The notes beneath the pieces were generated by a model that was not told where the DNA came from, searched no databases, and saw only the letters and a list, made by a program, of their open reading frames with translations. DNA of 42,918 bases from an uncultured Clostridia bacterium. GTDB lineage: Bacteria; Bacillota; Clostridia; Oscillospirales; Acutalibacteraceae. The stretch spans positions 1 through 42,918 of the forward strand of contig CAMGDG010000004.1 in the NCBI GenBank assembly GCA_946041635.1. Direction: 5' to 3'. This document shows positions 16,846 to 24,681 of the stretch, in pieces (positions within the stretch are counted from its first letter, which is position 1; every line of letters begins with the position of its first letter). The position numbers and the translations under genes were made by a program.

Positions 16846-17113
16846 AAAAAGCCTGCCCCAAAATATGGGACAGGCTGAATTTCCTGCGGTACCACCCAAA
16901 TTCGCATATAAAATGCGCTCTCACCGTGTACAATCATACACTCGGCACTTTAACGGTTGCCCTCCGTCGCCCCTAATCCGCAATTGTGTTTCGGTTTGCC
17001 CTCAAAAGTCCATTCACTGAAATTACCGTTACCGAACTCACACCGACGCCGGCTCTCTTTAAACGCTTAAATAACAGCTACTACTCTTTATCGTAGGTTT
17101 GCTTGGCTTGTTT
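16846..17113 (-). ncRNA. Tryptophan-specific T-box riboswitch
   Basis: Read on the minus strand, the leader has a stem I with the AGTAG GA-motif (about 17078-17085), the AGAGAG bulge (17053-17058) and a specifier loop with TGG at 17010-17012 in the context GTGAATGGAC. The T-box sequence TGGGTGGTACCGCAGG (16883-16898) forms the antiterminator. The competing terminator stem (16850-16876, AGCCTGTCCC with GGGGCAGGCT) runs into TTTTT. Uncharged tRNA-Trp would permit readthrough into the ABC operon. The TGG reading is what identifies the importer as a tryptophan system. Confidence 0.95.
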
Positions 17114-17119
17114 TTTTAG

Positions 17120-17148
17120 AGTGTATCACTAAAAAAAACAAATGTCAA
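17120..17148 (-). promoter_or_regulatory. Promoter of the T-box leader
   Basis: On the minus strand TTGACA (17143-17148), 17 bp, TACACT (17120-17125). It starts 15 bp after the stop of the upstream flavin reductase gene. Confidence 0.8.
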
Positions 17149-17162
17149 CAGTTTTTTTAAAA

Positions 17163-17663
17163 TTATTTTTCAATATATACCTTTTCGATTTCACCCACAT
17201 ATACTCGGTGAAAATCCGCCGCCTTATAATTGTCCATAATGCTTTCGTCAAGAAAACCCTTGGGATTTATATCCTGATACGCAAGTTTTTTCATTGTAAC
17301 AATAACCTTTGCCTGCTCAAAGCCTACTGTTTCGCCCACGCAGACAGGAGTAAGCCCCGTTACGGCAACTTTGTCAATATCTCTGCCTGATTTACTGCCG
17401 CAAATCCCTAACTCTTTTTTAAATTCTCCTCCGAAAAACGAGAGAGAAAAACGGTCGTATTTTTCCATAAACTGATATGTGTACCTCTGGGGGCGAACAA
17501 ATACAAAGCAAACATCTTTTCCCCAAAGCACGCCTATGCCTCCCCAGCTTACAGTCATTGTGTTAAAGCAGTCATTTTCTCCCGCCGTGAGCAAAGCCCA
17601 ATCCTCGCTTATCATTTTCACGAAATTTCCCGAAAGCTCTTTTATGTTTATTTCCTTTTTCAA
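17163..17663 (-). CDS. Flavin reductase-like FMN-binding protein
   Basis: A 166-residue split-barrel protein of the flavin reductase-like family, with NTMTVSWGGIGVLW (about 34-47), VRPQRYT and FSLSFFG, the usual FMN-phosphate and isoalloxazine contact regions. The partner enzyme is unknown. The start is a TTG with AAAGGAA 10 nt upstream; no in-frame ATG lies near. It has its own promoter and no terminator before the T-box promoter, so some readthrough is likely. Confidence 0.85.
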   Translation of the reverse strand: MKKEINIKELSGNFVKMISEDWALLTAGENDCFNTMTVSWGGIGVLWGKDVCFVFVRPQRYTYQFMEKYDRFSLSFFGGEFKKELGICGSKSGRDIDKVAVTGLTPVCVGETVGFEQAKVIVTMKKLAYQDINPKGFLDESIMDNYKAADFHRVYVGEIEKVYIEK

Positions 17664-17696
17664 AAAAAATCATTCCTTTATAAGATTCTTGTTTAT

Positions 17697-17725
17697 ATTA
17701 TATATCTGCCGATTGTAAAAAACAA
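17697..17725 (-). promoter_or_regulatory. Promoter of the flavin reductase-like gene
   Basis: Minus strand TTGTTT (17720-17725), 17 bp, TATAAT (17697-17702). Confidence 0.75.
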
Positions 17726-17776
17726 CCGAAAAAGCGCAACACAGTGACTTAATTAACATAATTCGTGTCGATAGTT

Positions 17777-17798
17777 AATATGTGTCTATGCACATATT
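17777..17798. promoter_or_regulatory. Inverted repeat in a divergent intergenic region, candidate operator
   Basis: AATATGTG (17777-17784), 6 bp, CACATATT (17791-17798). It lies between the divergent flavin reductase-like and XRE genes, the usual place for an autoregulatory operator. A weak -10 (TAGAAT, 17891-17896) for the XRE gene follows. The rest of this 286 bp gap shows only A/T-rich sequence. Confidence 0.45.
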
Positions 17799-17949
17799 GT
17801 TGAAAAGCTTTGTAAAACCTCACAAAAAATAATGCAAAACTTTGTGTAGTTATTTTTATTCTACATCTTTCTAAAATCATTTTTTTATGATAGAATATCA
17901 GCACTTGTTTTCAGACTGTGTGTAAATACTGTCGATTTGAGGGTGTATT

Positions 17950-18174
17950 ATGAATTTCAGCGAGAGGTTAAAATATTTAAGATGTGCAAAGATTCCCACC
18001 ATAACGCAAAAGGATCTTGCCAATGCGCTGGGCATTACTCAGCGTAAGGTTTCGTTTATGGAAACGGGTACAACAGAACCGTCATTAAACGATATAGTGG
18101 CGCTTTGCAATTATTTTAATGTGTCGGCGGATTATCTTTTGGGATTGCCGAAAAATATGAATTATCCGGAGTAA
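17950..18174 (+). CDS. Small XRE-family transcriptional regulator
   Basis: A 74-residue protein that is little more than a helix-turn-helix (residues 5-62). TQKDLANALGITQRKVSFMETGTTEPSLNDIVALC is the HTH_3 pattern, and the end NYFNVSADYLLGLP is typical of one-domain XRE proteins. GAGGGTG precedes the ATG. nth begins 3 bp after its stop, so the two are cotranscribed. The target is unknown; the inverted repeat at 17777 is a candidate. Confidence 0.88.
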   Translation: MNFSERLKYLRCAKIPTITQKDLANALGITQRKVSFMETGTTEPSLNDIVALCNYFNVSADYLLGLPKNMNYPE

Positions 18175-18177
18175 GCC

Positions 18178-18804
18178 ATGACTAAAAAGGAACGGGCGGC
18201 TTTGCTCGTCGAAGCTTTAAAAAACGAATATCCCGAGGCTGTTTGCTCTCTTGTTGCAGATAATCCCTTTGAACTGCTTGTGGCAACAAGGCTTTCCGCA
18301 CAGTGTACGGACGCAAGAGTAAATCTTGTCACTCCACAGCTCTTCGCAAAGTATAAAACCCTTGACGATTATTGCAATGCCGATGTGCTTGATGTGGAAA
18401 ATATTATCCATTCCTGCGGATTTTATCACGGCAAAGCAAGAGATATTATAGAAATGGCAAAGGGCGTGCGTGACCGTTTCGGCGGGGTAGTGCCCGATAC
18501 GGTTGAGGAGCTTATAACCTTGCAGGGTGTAGGCAGAAAAACGGCAAATCTTATTGTGGGTGATGTTTACGGCAAGCCTGCCGTTGTTGCGGATACTCAT
18601 TTAATCCGCCTTACCAACAGAATGGGGCTTGTAAATACAAAGGACCCCAAAAAGGTGGAGCTGGAGCTTAAAAAAATCCTTCCCCCTGCGGAGAGCAATG
18701 ATTTTTGTCACCGCTGCGTGCTCCACGGCAGGGCGGTGTGTACCGCACGCAAGGCGAATTGCGGTGATTGCGGAGCCTTTGAATACTGCAAAAAGGTTTT
18801 GTAA
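18178..18804 (+). CDS. nth: Endonuclease III (DNA glycosylase/AP lyase)
   Basis: A 208-residue base-excision repair enzyme that removes oxidised pyrimidines and cleaves abasic sites. The helix-hairpin-helix is LQGVGRKTAN with catalytic K121, and the catalytic Asp is D139 in VVADTHL. The [4Fe-4S] ligands C188, C195, C198 and C204 follow the exact C-x6-C-x2-C-x5-C spacing. It is full length and follows the XRE gene with a 3 bp gap. Confidence 0.97.
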   Translation: MTKKERAALLVEALKNEYPEAVCSLVADNPFELLVATRLSAQCTDARVNLVTPQLFAKYKTLDDYCNADVLDVENIIHSCGFYHGKARDIIEMAKGVRDRFGGVVPDTVEELITLQGVGRKTANLIVGDVYGKPAVVADTHLIRLTNRMGLVNTKDPKKVELELKKILPPAESNDFCHRCVLHGRAVCTARKANCGDCGAFEYCKKVL

Positions 18805-18829
18805 AACAGTTCAAGGAAATTGCTTTATC

Positions 18830-18860
18830 TTGTATTTTACATACGAAATATGATTATACT
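18830..18860 (+). promoter_or_regulatory. Possible promoter of the 18890 membrane protein gene
   Basis: TTGTAT (18830-18835) and TATACT (18855-18860) with a 19 bp spacer, longer than ideal. Confidence 0.45.
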
Positions 18861-18889
18861 ATTTACAATAAATGGAAAGAGGTATTTTT

Positions 18890-20650
18890 ATGGACCCTAT
18901 CAATGTTGATTTCGGCGGAAAAAAGAAAAGAACGGCTCAGGTGCACCCCGGCGGAAGCACGGTAAAAAAGATTATCGTCAGCCTTGTAATAACCCTTGCG
19001 GTTGCCGCAGGTCTTTACTACTTTATGCTGCCGGCGCTTAATTTTAAGGCTATTGAGCTTTATCTCTATCTTGCCGTAGTAATTTTTGTATTCATTGCGG
19101 CTTTCGGTATTACATCAAAAGCATATTTCAGACCCGAATATATGGAATATGCAAAGAGCAAAGTGAAAATTCCCGTAATCCTCCTGCTTGTGTTGGCGGC
19201 GGTGGTTTTAGTGGGATATCTCAGCGGCGCAGTTATTTTCAGGGCAAAATCCTATCATAATATCATTGATGTAAAAGAGGGCGATTTTGCCGCAGATGTT
19301 GCCGAGATTGATTTTTCAAGCGTTCCCCGTCTTGATAAGGATTCTTCCAACAATATTGCCACGAGAGCCTTGGGCGACCTTTCCGACTATGTTTCACAGT
19401 TTGTTGTAAACGAGTATTATTCAACTCAAATAAACTATAAAGGAACTCCTGTCCGCGTTCAGTCGCTTGACTACGGCGATATATTCAAGTGGATGAAAAA
19501 CACCAAAAACGGTATTCCCGCATATATAATTGTGGATATGACAAATCAAAAGGCGGAAACAGTTCGCCTTGAAAATGCGATGAAGTATTCACCGGCAGAG
19601 CATTTCAATGAGTATCTTGTACGCCATGTAAGATTTAATTATCCCACACTTATGCTTGATACACCCTCATTTGAGATTGACGACAACGGCAATCCTTATT
19701 GGATTGTTCCCGTCCTCGATAAAACCATCGGACTTTTCGGCGGAACCGATGTTATAGGAGCCGTACTTGTTGATTCCGTCACAGGCGACACAACGCTTGT
19801 TTCCACAAGTCTTGACGGCAATACAAAGCTTAAAACCGATAAATTTGTAACCGATGACGAGTATCAGTGGATTGACCAAGTGTATTCTGCTAACATTCTC
19901 AATCAGCAGTATAATTTTTACGGAAAATACGGCAACGGATTTATAAACTCAATTATCGGGCAGAGCGATGTTAAAGTCACGAGCTCAGGATACAATTATC
20001 TTGCTTTGAATGACGATGTATATATGTACACAGGCGTTACATCCATAACTTCCGACCAGTCAATAATCGGCTTTGTTCTTATAAATCAGAGAACAAAAGA
20101 GGCAAAGTATTATCAGGTTTCGGGTGCTTTGGAGGAAACGGCGAGAACCTCCGCACAAGGTAAGGTTCAGCAGTATAACTACACGGCAACATTCCCGTTG
20201 CTTCTTAATGTAAGCGGCGAACCAACCTATTTTATGGCGCTGAAAGACGCAAGTGAGCTTGTAAAGATGTACGCCATGGTTAATGTTAAGCAGTCAACGG
20301 TGGTTGGCGTAGGCTCAACTCTTACCGAGTGTATGAGTAAATATGCCGAGGAGCTTGAAAAGAGCGGCATAAGCGTTAATATTGATGTTGACTCAATGGG
20401 TGATGAGGAAGACAATACCACCGTTCAAAAGGAAACCGTTGAGGTCAGCGGAACAGTAGCTGAAATCCGCAGCGTAATAACAGGCGGCGAAACTTATTTC
20501 TATATCAAGCTCAACGAGGCAGAGCCCTATTATAAGGTTGCGGTAAGTCAGGCTGAAAAGGTCGTAATTCTTAATGTGGGCGACGCAATCACCTTCACGG
20601 TTCAAAAGGACGCTTCGGGCAGCATTATTCCCGTTGAAGCGGTTAAATAA
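18890..20650 (+). CDS. Large three-helix membrane protein of unknown function
   Basis: A 586-residue protein I do not recognise. A basic N-terminus (KKKRT) precedes three hydrophobic segments at about 28-50, 56-75 and 94-117. The remaining 460 residues are soluble and, with the N-terminus inside, would be extracytoplasmic. This part is beta-rich. The last 70 residues (VEVSGTVAEIRSVITGG, then YFYIKLN and VGDAITFTV) look like an OB-type barrel. The frame opens at 18872, but the ATG at 18890 has AGAGGT 6 nt upstream and is preferred. It is flanked by its own weak promoter and a strong terminator, so it stands alone. Confidence 0.75.
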   Translation: MDPINVDFGGKKKRTAQVHPGGSTVKKIIVSLVITLAVAAGLYYFMLPALNFKAIELYLYLAVVIFVFIAAFGITSKAYFRPEYMEYAKSKVKIPVILLLVLAAVVLVGYLSGAVIFRAKSYHNIIDVKEGDFAADVAEIDFSSVPRLDKDSSNNIATRALGDLSDYVSQFVVNEYYSTQINYKGTPVRVQSLDYGDIFKWMKNTKNGIPAYIIVDMTNQKAETVRLENAMKYSPAEHFNEYLVRHVRFNYPTLMLDTPSFEIDDNGNPYWIVPVLDKTIGLFGGTDVIGAVLVDSVTGDTTLVSTSLDGNTKLKTDKFVTDDEYQWIDQVYSANILNQQYNFYGKYGNGFINSIIGQSDVKVTSSGYNYLALNDDVYMYTGVTSITSDQSIIGFVLINQRTKEAKYYQVSGALEETARTSAQGKVQQYNYTATFPLLLNVSGEPTYFMALKDASELVKMYAMVNVKQSTVVGVGSTLTECMSKYAEELEKSGISVNIDVDSMGDEEDNTTVQKETVEVSGTVAEIRSVITGGETYFYIKLNEAEPYYKVAVSQAEKVVILNVGDAITFTVQKDASGSIIPVEAVK

Positions 20651-20664
20651 AACTCAATAATTAA

Positions 20665-20706
20665 AACGGCTGAACAGGCAAATATGTCTGTTTAGCCGTT
20701 ATTTTT
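20665..20706 (+). terminator. Terminator after the membrane protein gene
   Basis: A 13 bp stem with one wobble: AACGGCTGAACAG (20665-20677) and CTGTTTAGCCGTT (20688-20700), followed by ATTTTTA. Confidence 0.88.
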
Positions 20707-20733
20707 ATGTAATTCATATCATTTTGCATAAAT

Positions 20734-20751
20734 TCCGTATAAATATTCACT
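20734..20751 (+). promoter_or_regulatory. ArgR box 1 (upstream, degenerate)
   Basis: The core CGTATAAATATTCA (20736-20749) matches TGAATWWWWATTCA at 12 of 14 positions. It is centred 31 bp, three helical turns, from box 2. Confidence 0.7.
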
Positions 20752-20764
20752 AAATATGCAAAAA

Positions 20765-20782
20765 ACTGAATAAAAATTCATA
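20765..20782 (+). promoter_or_regulatory. ArgR box 2 (consensus)
   Basis: ACTGAATAAAAATTCATA fits the ARG-box consensus WNTGAATWWWWATTCANW at every position. With box 1 it forms the usual two-box operator for an ArgR hexamer. It lies 27 bp before the -35 element. Confidence 0.9.
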
Positions 20783-20809
20783 AAATTTGAAAAAAATATG
20801 CAAAATCCC

Positions 20810-20837
20810 TTGATTTGTGCAAAAAAGCGTGTATAAT
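20810..20837 (+). promoter_or_regulatory. Sigma-A promoter of the arginine cluster
   Basis: TTGATT (20810-20815), 16 bp, TATAAT (20832-20837). Confidence 0.85.
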
Positions 20838-20895
20838 ATAGCTTGTTAAATTTTTCAGCGGTCAAATTGTAAACCGCATTTCGGAGGAATACATA

Positions 20896-22128
20896 ATGAA
20901 TAAGAAAGACATTAAAAAGGTTGTTTTGGCGTATTCGGGCGGGCTTGATACTTCTATCATCATCCCGTGGCTGAAAGAGAATTACAACAACTGCGAAGTC
21001 ATCGCCGTTTCGGGCGATGTGGGGCAGGGGACAGAACTCGACGGGTTGGAAGAAAAGGCAATCAAAACAGGCGCTTCCAAACTTTATGTGCTGGACCTCA
21101 AAAAGGAGTATGTTGAGGAGTATATTTGGCCTTGCTTAAAAGCGGGTGCAGATTATGAAACATACCTCTTGGGCACTTCCCACGCACGCCCCTGCATTGC
21201 AAAAGGACTTGCGGAAATTGCCAAAAAAGAGGGCGCAGACGCCATTTGCCACGGTTGCACCGGCAAAGGTAACGACCAGGTGCGTTTTGAACTTACTTTA
21301 AAGGCATTCGCCCCCGAAATGGAAATCATCGCCCCGTGGCGTGAGTGGGATATCAAATCCCGTGAAGAGGAAATCGAGTACGCCGAGGCGCACAATATTC
21401 CGTTGAAAATCAACCGTGAAACCAACTATTCCAAAGATAAAAATGTGTGGCATCTTTCCCACGAGGGGTTGGATTTGGAGGACCCCGCCAACGAGCCGCA
21501 ATACCAAAAAGAGGGCTTCCTGGAATTGGGCGTTGCGCCTGAGCGGGCACCCGACAAACCGACTTATGTTACAATTCACTTTGAAAAAGGTGTGCCCACC
21601 GCTTTGGACGGTGTAGAAACGGACGGACTTTCCATCGTTGAAAAACTCAACGAGCTGGGCGGTGCAAACGGTATCGGACTTTTAGACATCGTGGAAAACC
21701 GCCTTGTCGGTATGAAGTCGAGAGGTGTGTACGAAACCCCCGGCGGAACCATTCTTTACAAAGCACACGAACTTTTGGAAATGATTACGCTAGACAAAGA
21801 AACCCAGCATTACAAAAAGCTTGTTTCCCAAAAATTCGGTGAAATCGTATATAACGGGCAGTGGTTCACACCCCTTCGTGAGGCGATTTCCGCATTCGTT
21901 GACAAAACGCAGGAAACCGTTACAGGCGATGTAAAGGTAAAACTTTACAAAGGCAATGTAATGAACGCGGGTATTACTTCTCCCTATACGCTGTATGATG
22001 AAAATGTAGCGTCCTTTGGTGAGGACGGCGGCGCTTACAACCAAGCAGACTCCGCAGGATTTATCAACCTCTTCGGCTTGCCCATTAAGGTGAAGGCACT
22101 TTTGGACGCACAAAGAAATAACGGATAA
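20896..22128 (+). CDS. argG: Argininosuccinate synthase
   Basis: A 410-residue ligase that joins citrulline and aspartate with ATP cleavage. The PP-loop AYSGGLDTS (12-20) and the motif [13 protein letters not shown] near 112-124 are intact. The length is normal. CGGAGG precedes the ATG. It is the first gene after the ArgR operator and is followed by argH after a 181 bp gap that holds repeats and a hairpin. Confidence 0.98.
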   Translation: MNKKDIKKVVLAYSGGLDTSIIIPWLKENYNNCEVIAVSGDVGQGTELDGLEEKAIKTGASKLYVLDLKKEYVEEYIWPCLKAGADYETYLLGTSHARPCIAKGLAEIAKKEGADAICHGCTGKGNDQVRFELTLKAFAPEMEIIAPWREWDIKSREEEIEYAEAHNIPLKINRETNYSKDKNVWHLSHEGLDLEDPANEPQYQKEGFLELGVAPERAPDKPTYVTIHFEKGVPTALDGVETDGLSIVEKLNELGGANGIGLLDIVENRLVGMKSRGVYETPGGTILYKAHELLEMITLDKETQHYKKLVSQKFGEIVYNGQWFTPLREAISAFVDKTQETVTGDVKVKLYKGNVMNAGITSPYTLYDENVASFGEDGGAYNQADSAGFINLFGLPIKVKALLDAQRNNG

Positions 22129-22140
22129 AGATTAAACCGT

Positions 22141-22236
22141 GTAGGGTGGGGGCGCGGGTGTCCGGTGGACACCTCTGCGAATACAATGAGCAGAAGCACT
22201 GTCCGAGCTGGCAGGCGAGTAATGCTTGCTCCCGCC
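22141..22236 (+). repeat. Composite repeat between argG and argH
   Basis: It begins with GTAGGGTGGGGGC and ends with GCTTGCTCCCGCCG, the two ends of the repeat family found further right, but about 70 bp separate them. The insert has its own hairpin (GGTGTCC, GGT, GGACACC). It looks like a repeat interrupted by other sequence or two repeats fused. Confidence 0.6.
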
Positions 22237-22252
22237 GCAAAAACAATATGAA

Positions 22253-22282
22253 ACGACAAAGGGAAAAAATTCCCTTTGTCGT
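22253..22282 (+). promoter_or_regulatory. Perfect 13 bp hairpin before argH
   Basis: ACGACAAAGGGAA (22253-22265), loop AAAA, TTCCCTTTGTCGT (22270-22282), 27 nt before the argH ATG. No T-tract follows, so it is not a classic terminator. It could set the stability or ratio of argG and argH mRNA. Confidence 0.65.
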
Positions 22283-22309
22283 ATTGTACTACTTACAGGA
22301 GAAAAACAT

Positions 22310-23680
22310 ATGCAACTTTGGCAAGGCAGATTTCAAAAAGCATTGGACCCCAAAACAAACGATTTTAATTCCTCAATCAAATTTGACAGCCGTATGTTCC
22401 GTGAGGACATTGACGGCAGTCTTGCGCACGCGGCAATGCTCTGTGCGCAAGGGATAATCTCTGCACAGGACTTGGCACAGATCACCGACGGGCTCAAAGC
22501 CATCAAAGCCGAAATCGAAAGCGGCGCGTTGGAAATTGACCCCAACGCAGAGGATATTCACACCTTTGTGGAGGGGGAATTGACCAAGCGCATCGGTGCG
22601 GCGGGCAAACGCTTGCATACCGCACGCAGTCGAAATGACCAGGTGGCTCTCGATATTCGTTTGTATCTGCGCAAAGAATGCGACGCGCTGTATGCGCAAC
22701 TGACGGAACTTGTCCATGTGCTTTGCAAAAAAGCGGAACAGTATGCAAACGCCGTTATGCCGGGCTATACGCACTTACAGCGTGCCCAGCCTATCACTTT
22801 CGGGCATCATTTGTTAGCCTATGCTGAAATGCTCCTGCGGGACAAAGCAAGACTTTATGATGCACGGGAGAGAATGAATGTTTCCCCCTTGGGAGCTTGC
22901 GCTCTTGCGGGCACAACCTACAATACCGACCGTGAAATGACGGCAAAAGCACTGGGCTTTACGGGCGCTATGCAAAATTCCCTCGACAGCGTTTCCGACC
23001 GTGATTTCTGTATGGAACTTGCATCTGTAATTTCAATTATAATGGTTCACCTTTCTCGCTTTTCGGAAGAAATTGTGCTTTGGTGTTCGTGGGAGTTTAA
23101 ATTTGTGGAATTGGACGACGCTTTTTCCACAGGCTCGTCCATTATGCCCCAAAAGAAAAATCCCGACATTACGGAATTGATCCGTGGCAAATCGGGCAGA
23201 GTGTTCGGTGATTTGACAACACTTCTCACAATGATGAAAGGCTTGCCCCTTGCATATAACAAAGATATGCAAGAAGATAAAGAGGCAATTTTTGACGCAT
23301 TTGATACAGTGAAAATGTGCCTTACCGCATTTATTCCAATGCTGGACACAATGACCGCCCTCCCCGAAAATATGCGCAAAGCCGCGGCGGGCGGGTTTAT
23401 CAACGCCACCGACTGCGCCGACTATCTTGTGTCAAAAGGTCTGCCTTTCCGTGACGCATACAAGGCGACAGGGGAGTTGGTTGCCCTTTGCATTAAAAAA
23501 GGTGTAACGCTTGAAACCTTGCCTCTTGCCGATTATAAAGCCGTATGCGCTTTGTTCGATGAGGGTGTTTACGATGCAATCAATCTTGACAAATGTGTAA
23601 ATGACCGTACCTCCCTTGGTGGTCCCGCACCGCAAAATGTGCTGGCGCAAGTGGAGAGAGTCAGAAGTTTAAATCGGTAA
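22310..23680 (+). CDS. argH: Argininosuccinate lyase
   Basis: A 456-residue lyase that splits argininosuccinate to arginine and fumarate. The fumarase/aspartase signature GSSIMPQKKNPD is present near 275-286, with HTARSRNDQ near 103-111 and GYTHLQRAQP near 152-161. The frame is open from 22226, but that stretch runs through the hairpin; the ATG at 22310 has CAGGAG 9 nt upstream and gives the normal MQLWQGRF start. It is followed by a repeat-rich gap. Confidence 0.97.
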   Translation: MQLWQGRFQKALDPKTNDFNSSIKFDSRMFREDIDGSLAHAAMLCAQGIISAQDLAQITDGLKAIKAEIESGALEIDPNAEDIHTFVEGELTKRIGAAGKRLHTARSRNDQVALDIRLYLRKECDALYAQLTELVHVLCKKAEQYANAVMPGYTHLQRAQPITFGHHLLAYAEMLLRDKARLYDARERMNVSPLGACALAGTTYNTDREMTAKALGFTGAMQNSLDSVSDRDFCMELASVISIIMVHLSRFSEEIVLWCSWEFKFVELDDAFSTGSSIMPQKKNPDITELIRGKSGRVFGDLTTLLTMMKGLPLAYNKDMQEDKEAIFDAFDTVKMCLTAFIPMLDTMTALPENMRKAAAGGFINATDCADYLVSKGLPFRDAYKATGELVALCIKKGVTLETLPLADYKAVCALFDEGVYDAINLDKCVNDRTSLGGPAPQNVLAQVERVRSLNR

Positions 23681-23693
23681 AAAGATTTTTATG

Positions 23694-23718
23694 GTAGGGC
23701 GGGGGCTTGCTCCCGCCG
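23694..23718 (+). repeat. GC-rich palindromic repeat, copy 1
   Basis: It opens GTAGGGCGGGGGC and closes GCTCCCGCCG; the arms form a 9 bp stem with one G-T wobble and a TT loop. It is the first of four close copies or fragments in the argH to transglutaminase-gene gap. Confidence 0.85.
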
Positions 23719-23740
23719 AAAGGTGCCTGAATTCGGAGAA

Positions 23741-23760
23741 TTTGCTCCCGCCGTGAAAAT
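23741..23760 (+). repeat. GC-rich palindromic repeat, 3' half copy
   Basis: TTTGCTCCCGCCGTGAAAAT matches the 3' half of the family, including the GTGAAAAT tail. The left half is replaced by unrelated sequence. Confidence 0.7.
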
Positions 23761-23774
23761 GTTTGTTTTATAAT

Positions 23775-23807
23775 GTAGGGCGGGCGGCTTGCCCCCGCCG
23801 TGAAAAT
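23775..23807 (+). repeat. GC-rich palindromic repeat, copy 2
   Basis: It opens GTAGGGCGGGCGGC and closes GCCCCCGCCG with the GTGAAAAT tail. The stem is altered on both sides compared with copy 1, which suggests the fold is kept. Confidence 0.85.
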
Positions 23808-23821
23808 GACAGAGAAAATCG

Positions 23822-23850
23822 CGTAGTGGCGGGCTTCCATGCCCGCAATC
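23822..23850 (+). repeat. GC-rich palindromic repeat, divergent copy
   Basis: CGTAGTGGCGGGC, then GCCCGCAATC, with a GCGGGC/GCCCGC stem. It keeps the GTAG start and the stem but not the tail. Confidence 0.55.
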
Positions 23851-23882
23851 ATTGCACAATGAGTATGAGGAGAAAGAGAAAA

Positions 23883-24668
23883 ATGGGACTCTTTTTGCGC
23901 ATGAAATTGCACAAACTGCAAAAATGGGAAAATTATCTTGCCTTTGTAGAAAAAATGGACAGAAATACATTTGTTCCTCTCGAACAAGGCAGTGATGCGG
24001 AATTAACAGAAACAACGGCAGAAAACCTGTTTGGGCCAATTTCGCTGTATGCAACGCTTTTGGAAAAGTATGATTTAAAAAAGTGTGCAGGTGACGGAAC
24101 GGATTTTGAAAAGACTGTGCGCATTATGCAGTGGCTGACAGATAATACCTTTTACAGCGGTGCCGCCTTTAAGTGGAAAGCAGATAATCCTTTGGATATT
24201 TTGGAATACGCCTACGGGCAGGATTTTTCTCACGCAATTTGTTGTCGTGAAAAGGCAGTGGTGTTCACGGACTGTCTGCTGGCACTGCAAATCTTCGCGT
24301 ATCCGATTTGTCTGTTAAGTACAAACGGCGGTTGCCATTTTGTTACACATGTTTACTGCCGCGAACTGCAAAAATGGGTACTGTTTGACCCTTCGTTTAA
24401 CTGTTGGTTTACAAAAGATGGCAAACCGCTAAGCGTTTGGGATCTGAAAAACCTGTATTTAAACGATGATGAACCCATTTTGGAAAATTATTCATTTAAT
24501 CACACGGATAGGTGTAGAGAAATCTATTTAGCGGGTTTCATTAAACAAAATTTAACGAATCTGTCAACTTGGCACGATAATTCCATGGACAGACGAAGTT
24601 ATAAGAAAAACGATTGGGAAAGCAAAAAGGAATTTAAAACAAAACTACCTGATTTCAAAATGATGTAA
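23883..24668 (+). CDS. Transglutaminase-fold protein inside the arginine cluster
   Basis: A 261-residue protein with a transglutaminase-like papain-fold core. C121 in CCREKAVVF fits the CxxxA motif, H156 is in FVTHVYC and D169 in WVLFDPS, giving the Cys-His-Asp triad in the right order and spacing. There is no signal peptide or membrane helix. The frame is open from 23763, but that part crosses the repeats; the ATG at 23883 has GAGGAG 10 nt upstream. It lies 13 bp before argC, so it would be cotranscribed with arginine genes. The substrate is unknown; a protease, peptidase or amidase activity is possible. Confidence 0.75.
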   Translation: MGLFLRMKLHKLQKWENYLAFVEKMDRNTFVPLEQGSDAELTETTAENLFGPISLYATLLEKYDLKKCAGDGTDFEKTVRIMQWLTDNTFYSGAAFKWKADNPLDILEYAYGQDFSHAICCREKAVVFTDCLLALQIFAYPICLLSTNGGCHFVTHVYCRELQKWVLFDPSFNCWFTKDGKPLSVWDLKNLYLNDDEPILENYSFNHTDRCREIYLAGFIKQNLTNLSTWHDNSMDRRSYKKNDWESKKEFKTKLPDFKMM

Positions 24669-24681
24669 AGCGAGATTATCT

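Larger units (their letters stand above)
20721..20806. repeat. 10 bp inverted repeat bracketing the ArgR boxes
   Basis: ATTTTGCATA (20721-20730) and TATGCAAAAT (20797-20806) are perfect inverted copies. A further partial copy, AATATGCA, lies at 20753-20760. The two ArgR boxes lie between the arms. Confidence 0.5.

Noticed and set aside
16755-16937. A 60-residue minus-strand frame across the T-box antiterminator
   Set aside because: It coincides with the structured T-box region and has no ribosome site; the RNA explanation is stronger.
22226-22309. Upstream extension of argH
   Set aside because: It crosses a perfect hairpin, and the family start with its ribosome site is at 22310.
23763-23882. 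Upstream extension of the transglutaminase-fold protein
   Set aside because: The added codons lie across palindromic repeats and encode no conserved sequence; GAGGAG marks the ATG at 23883.
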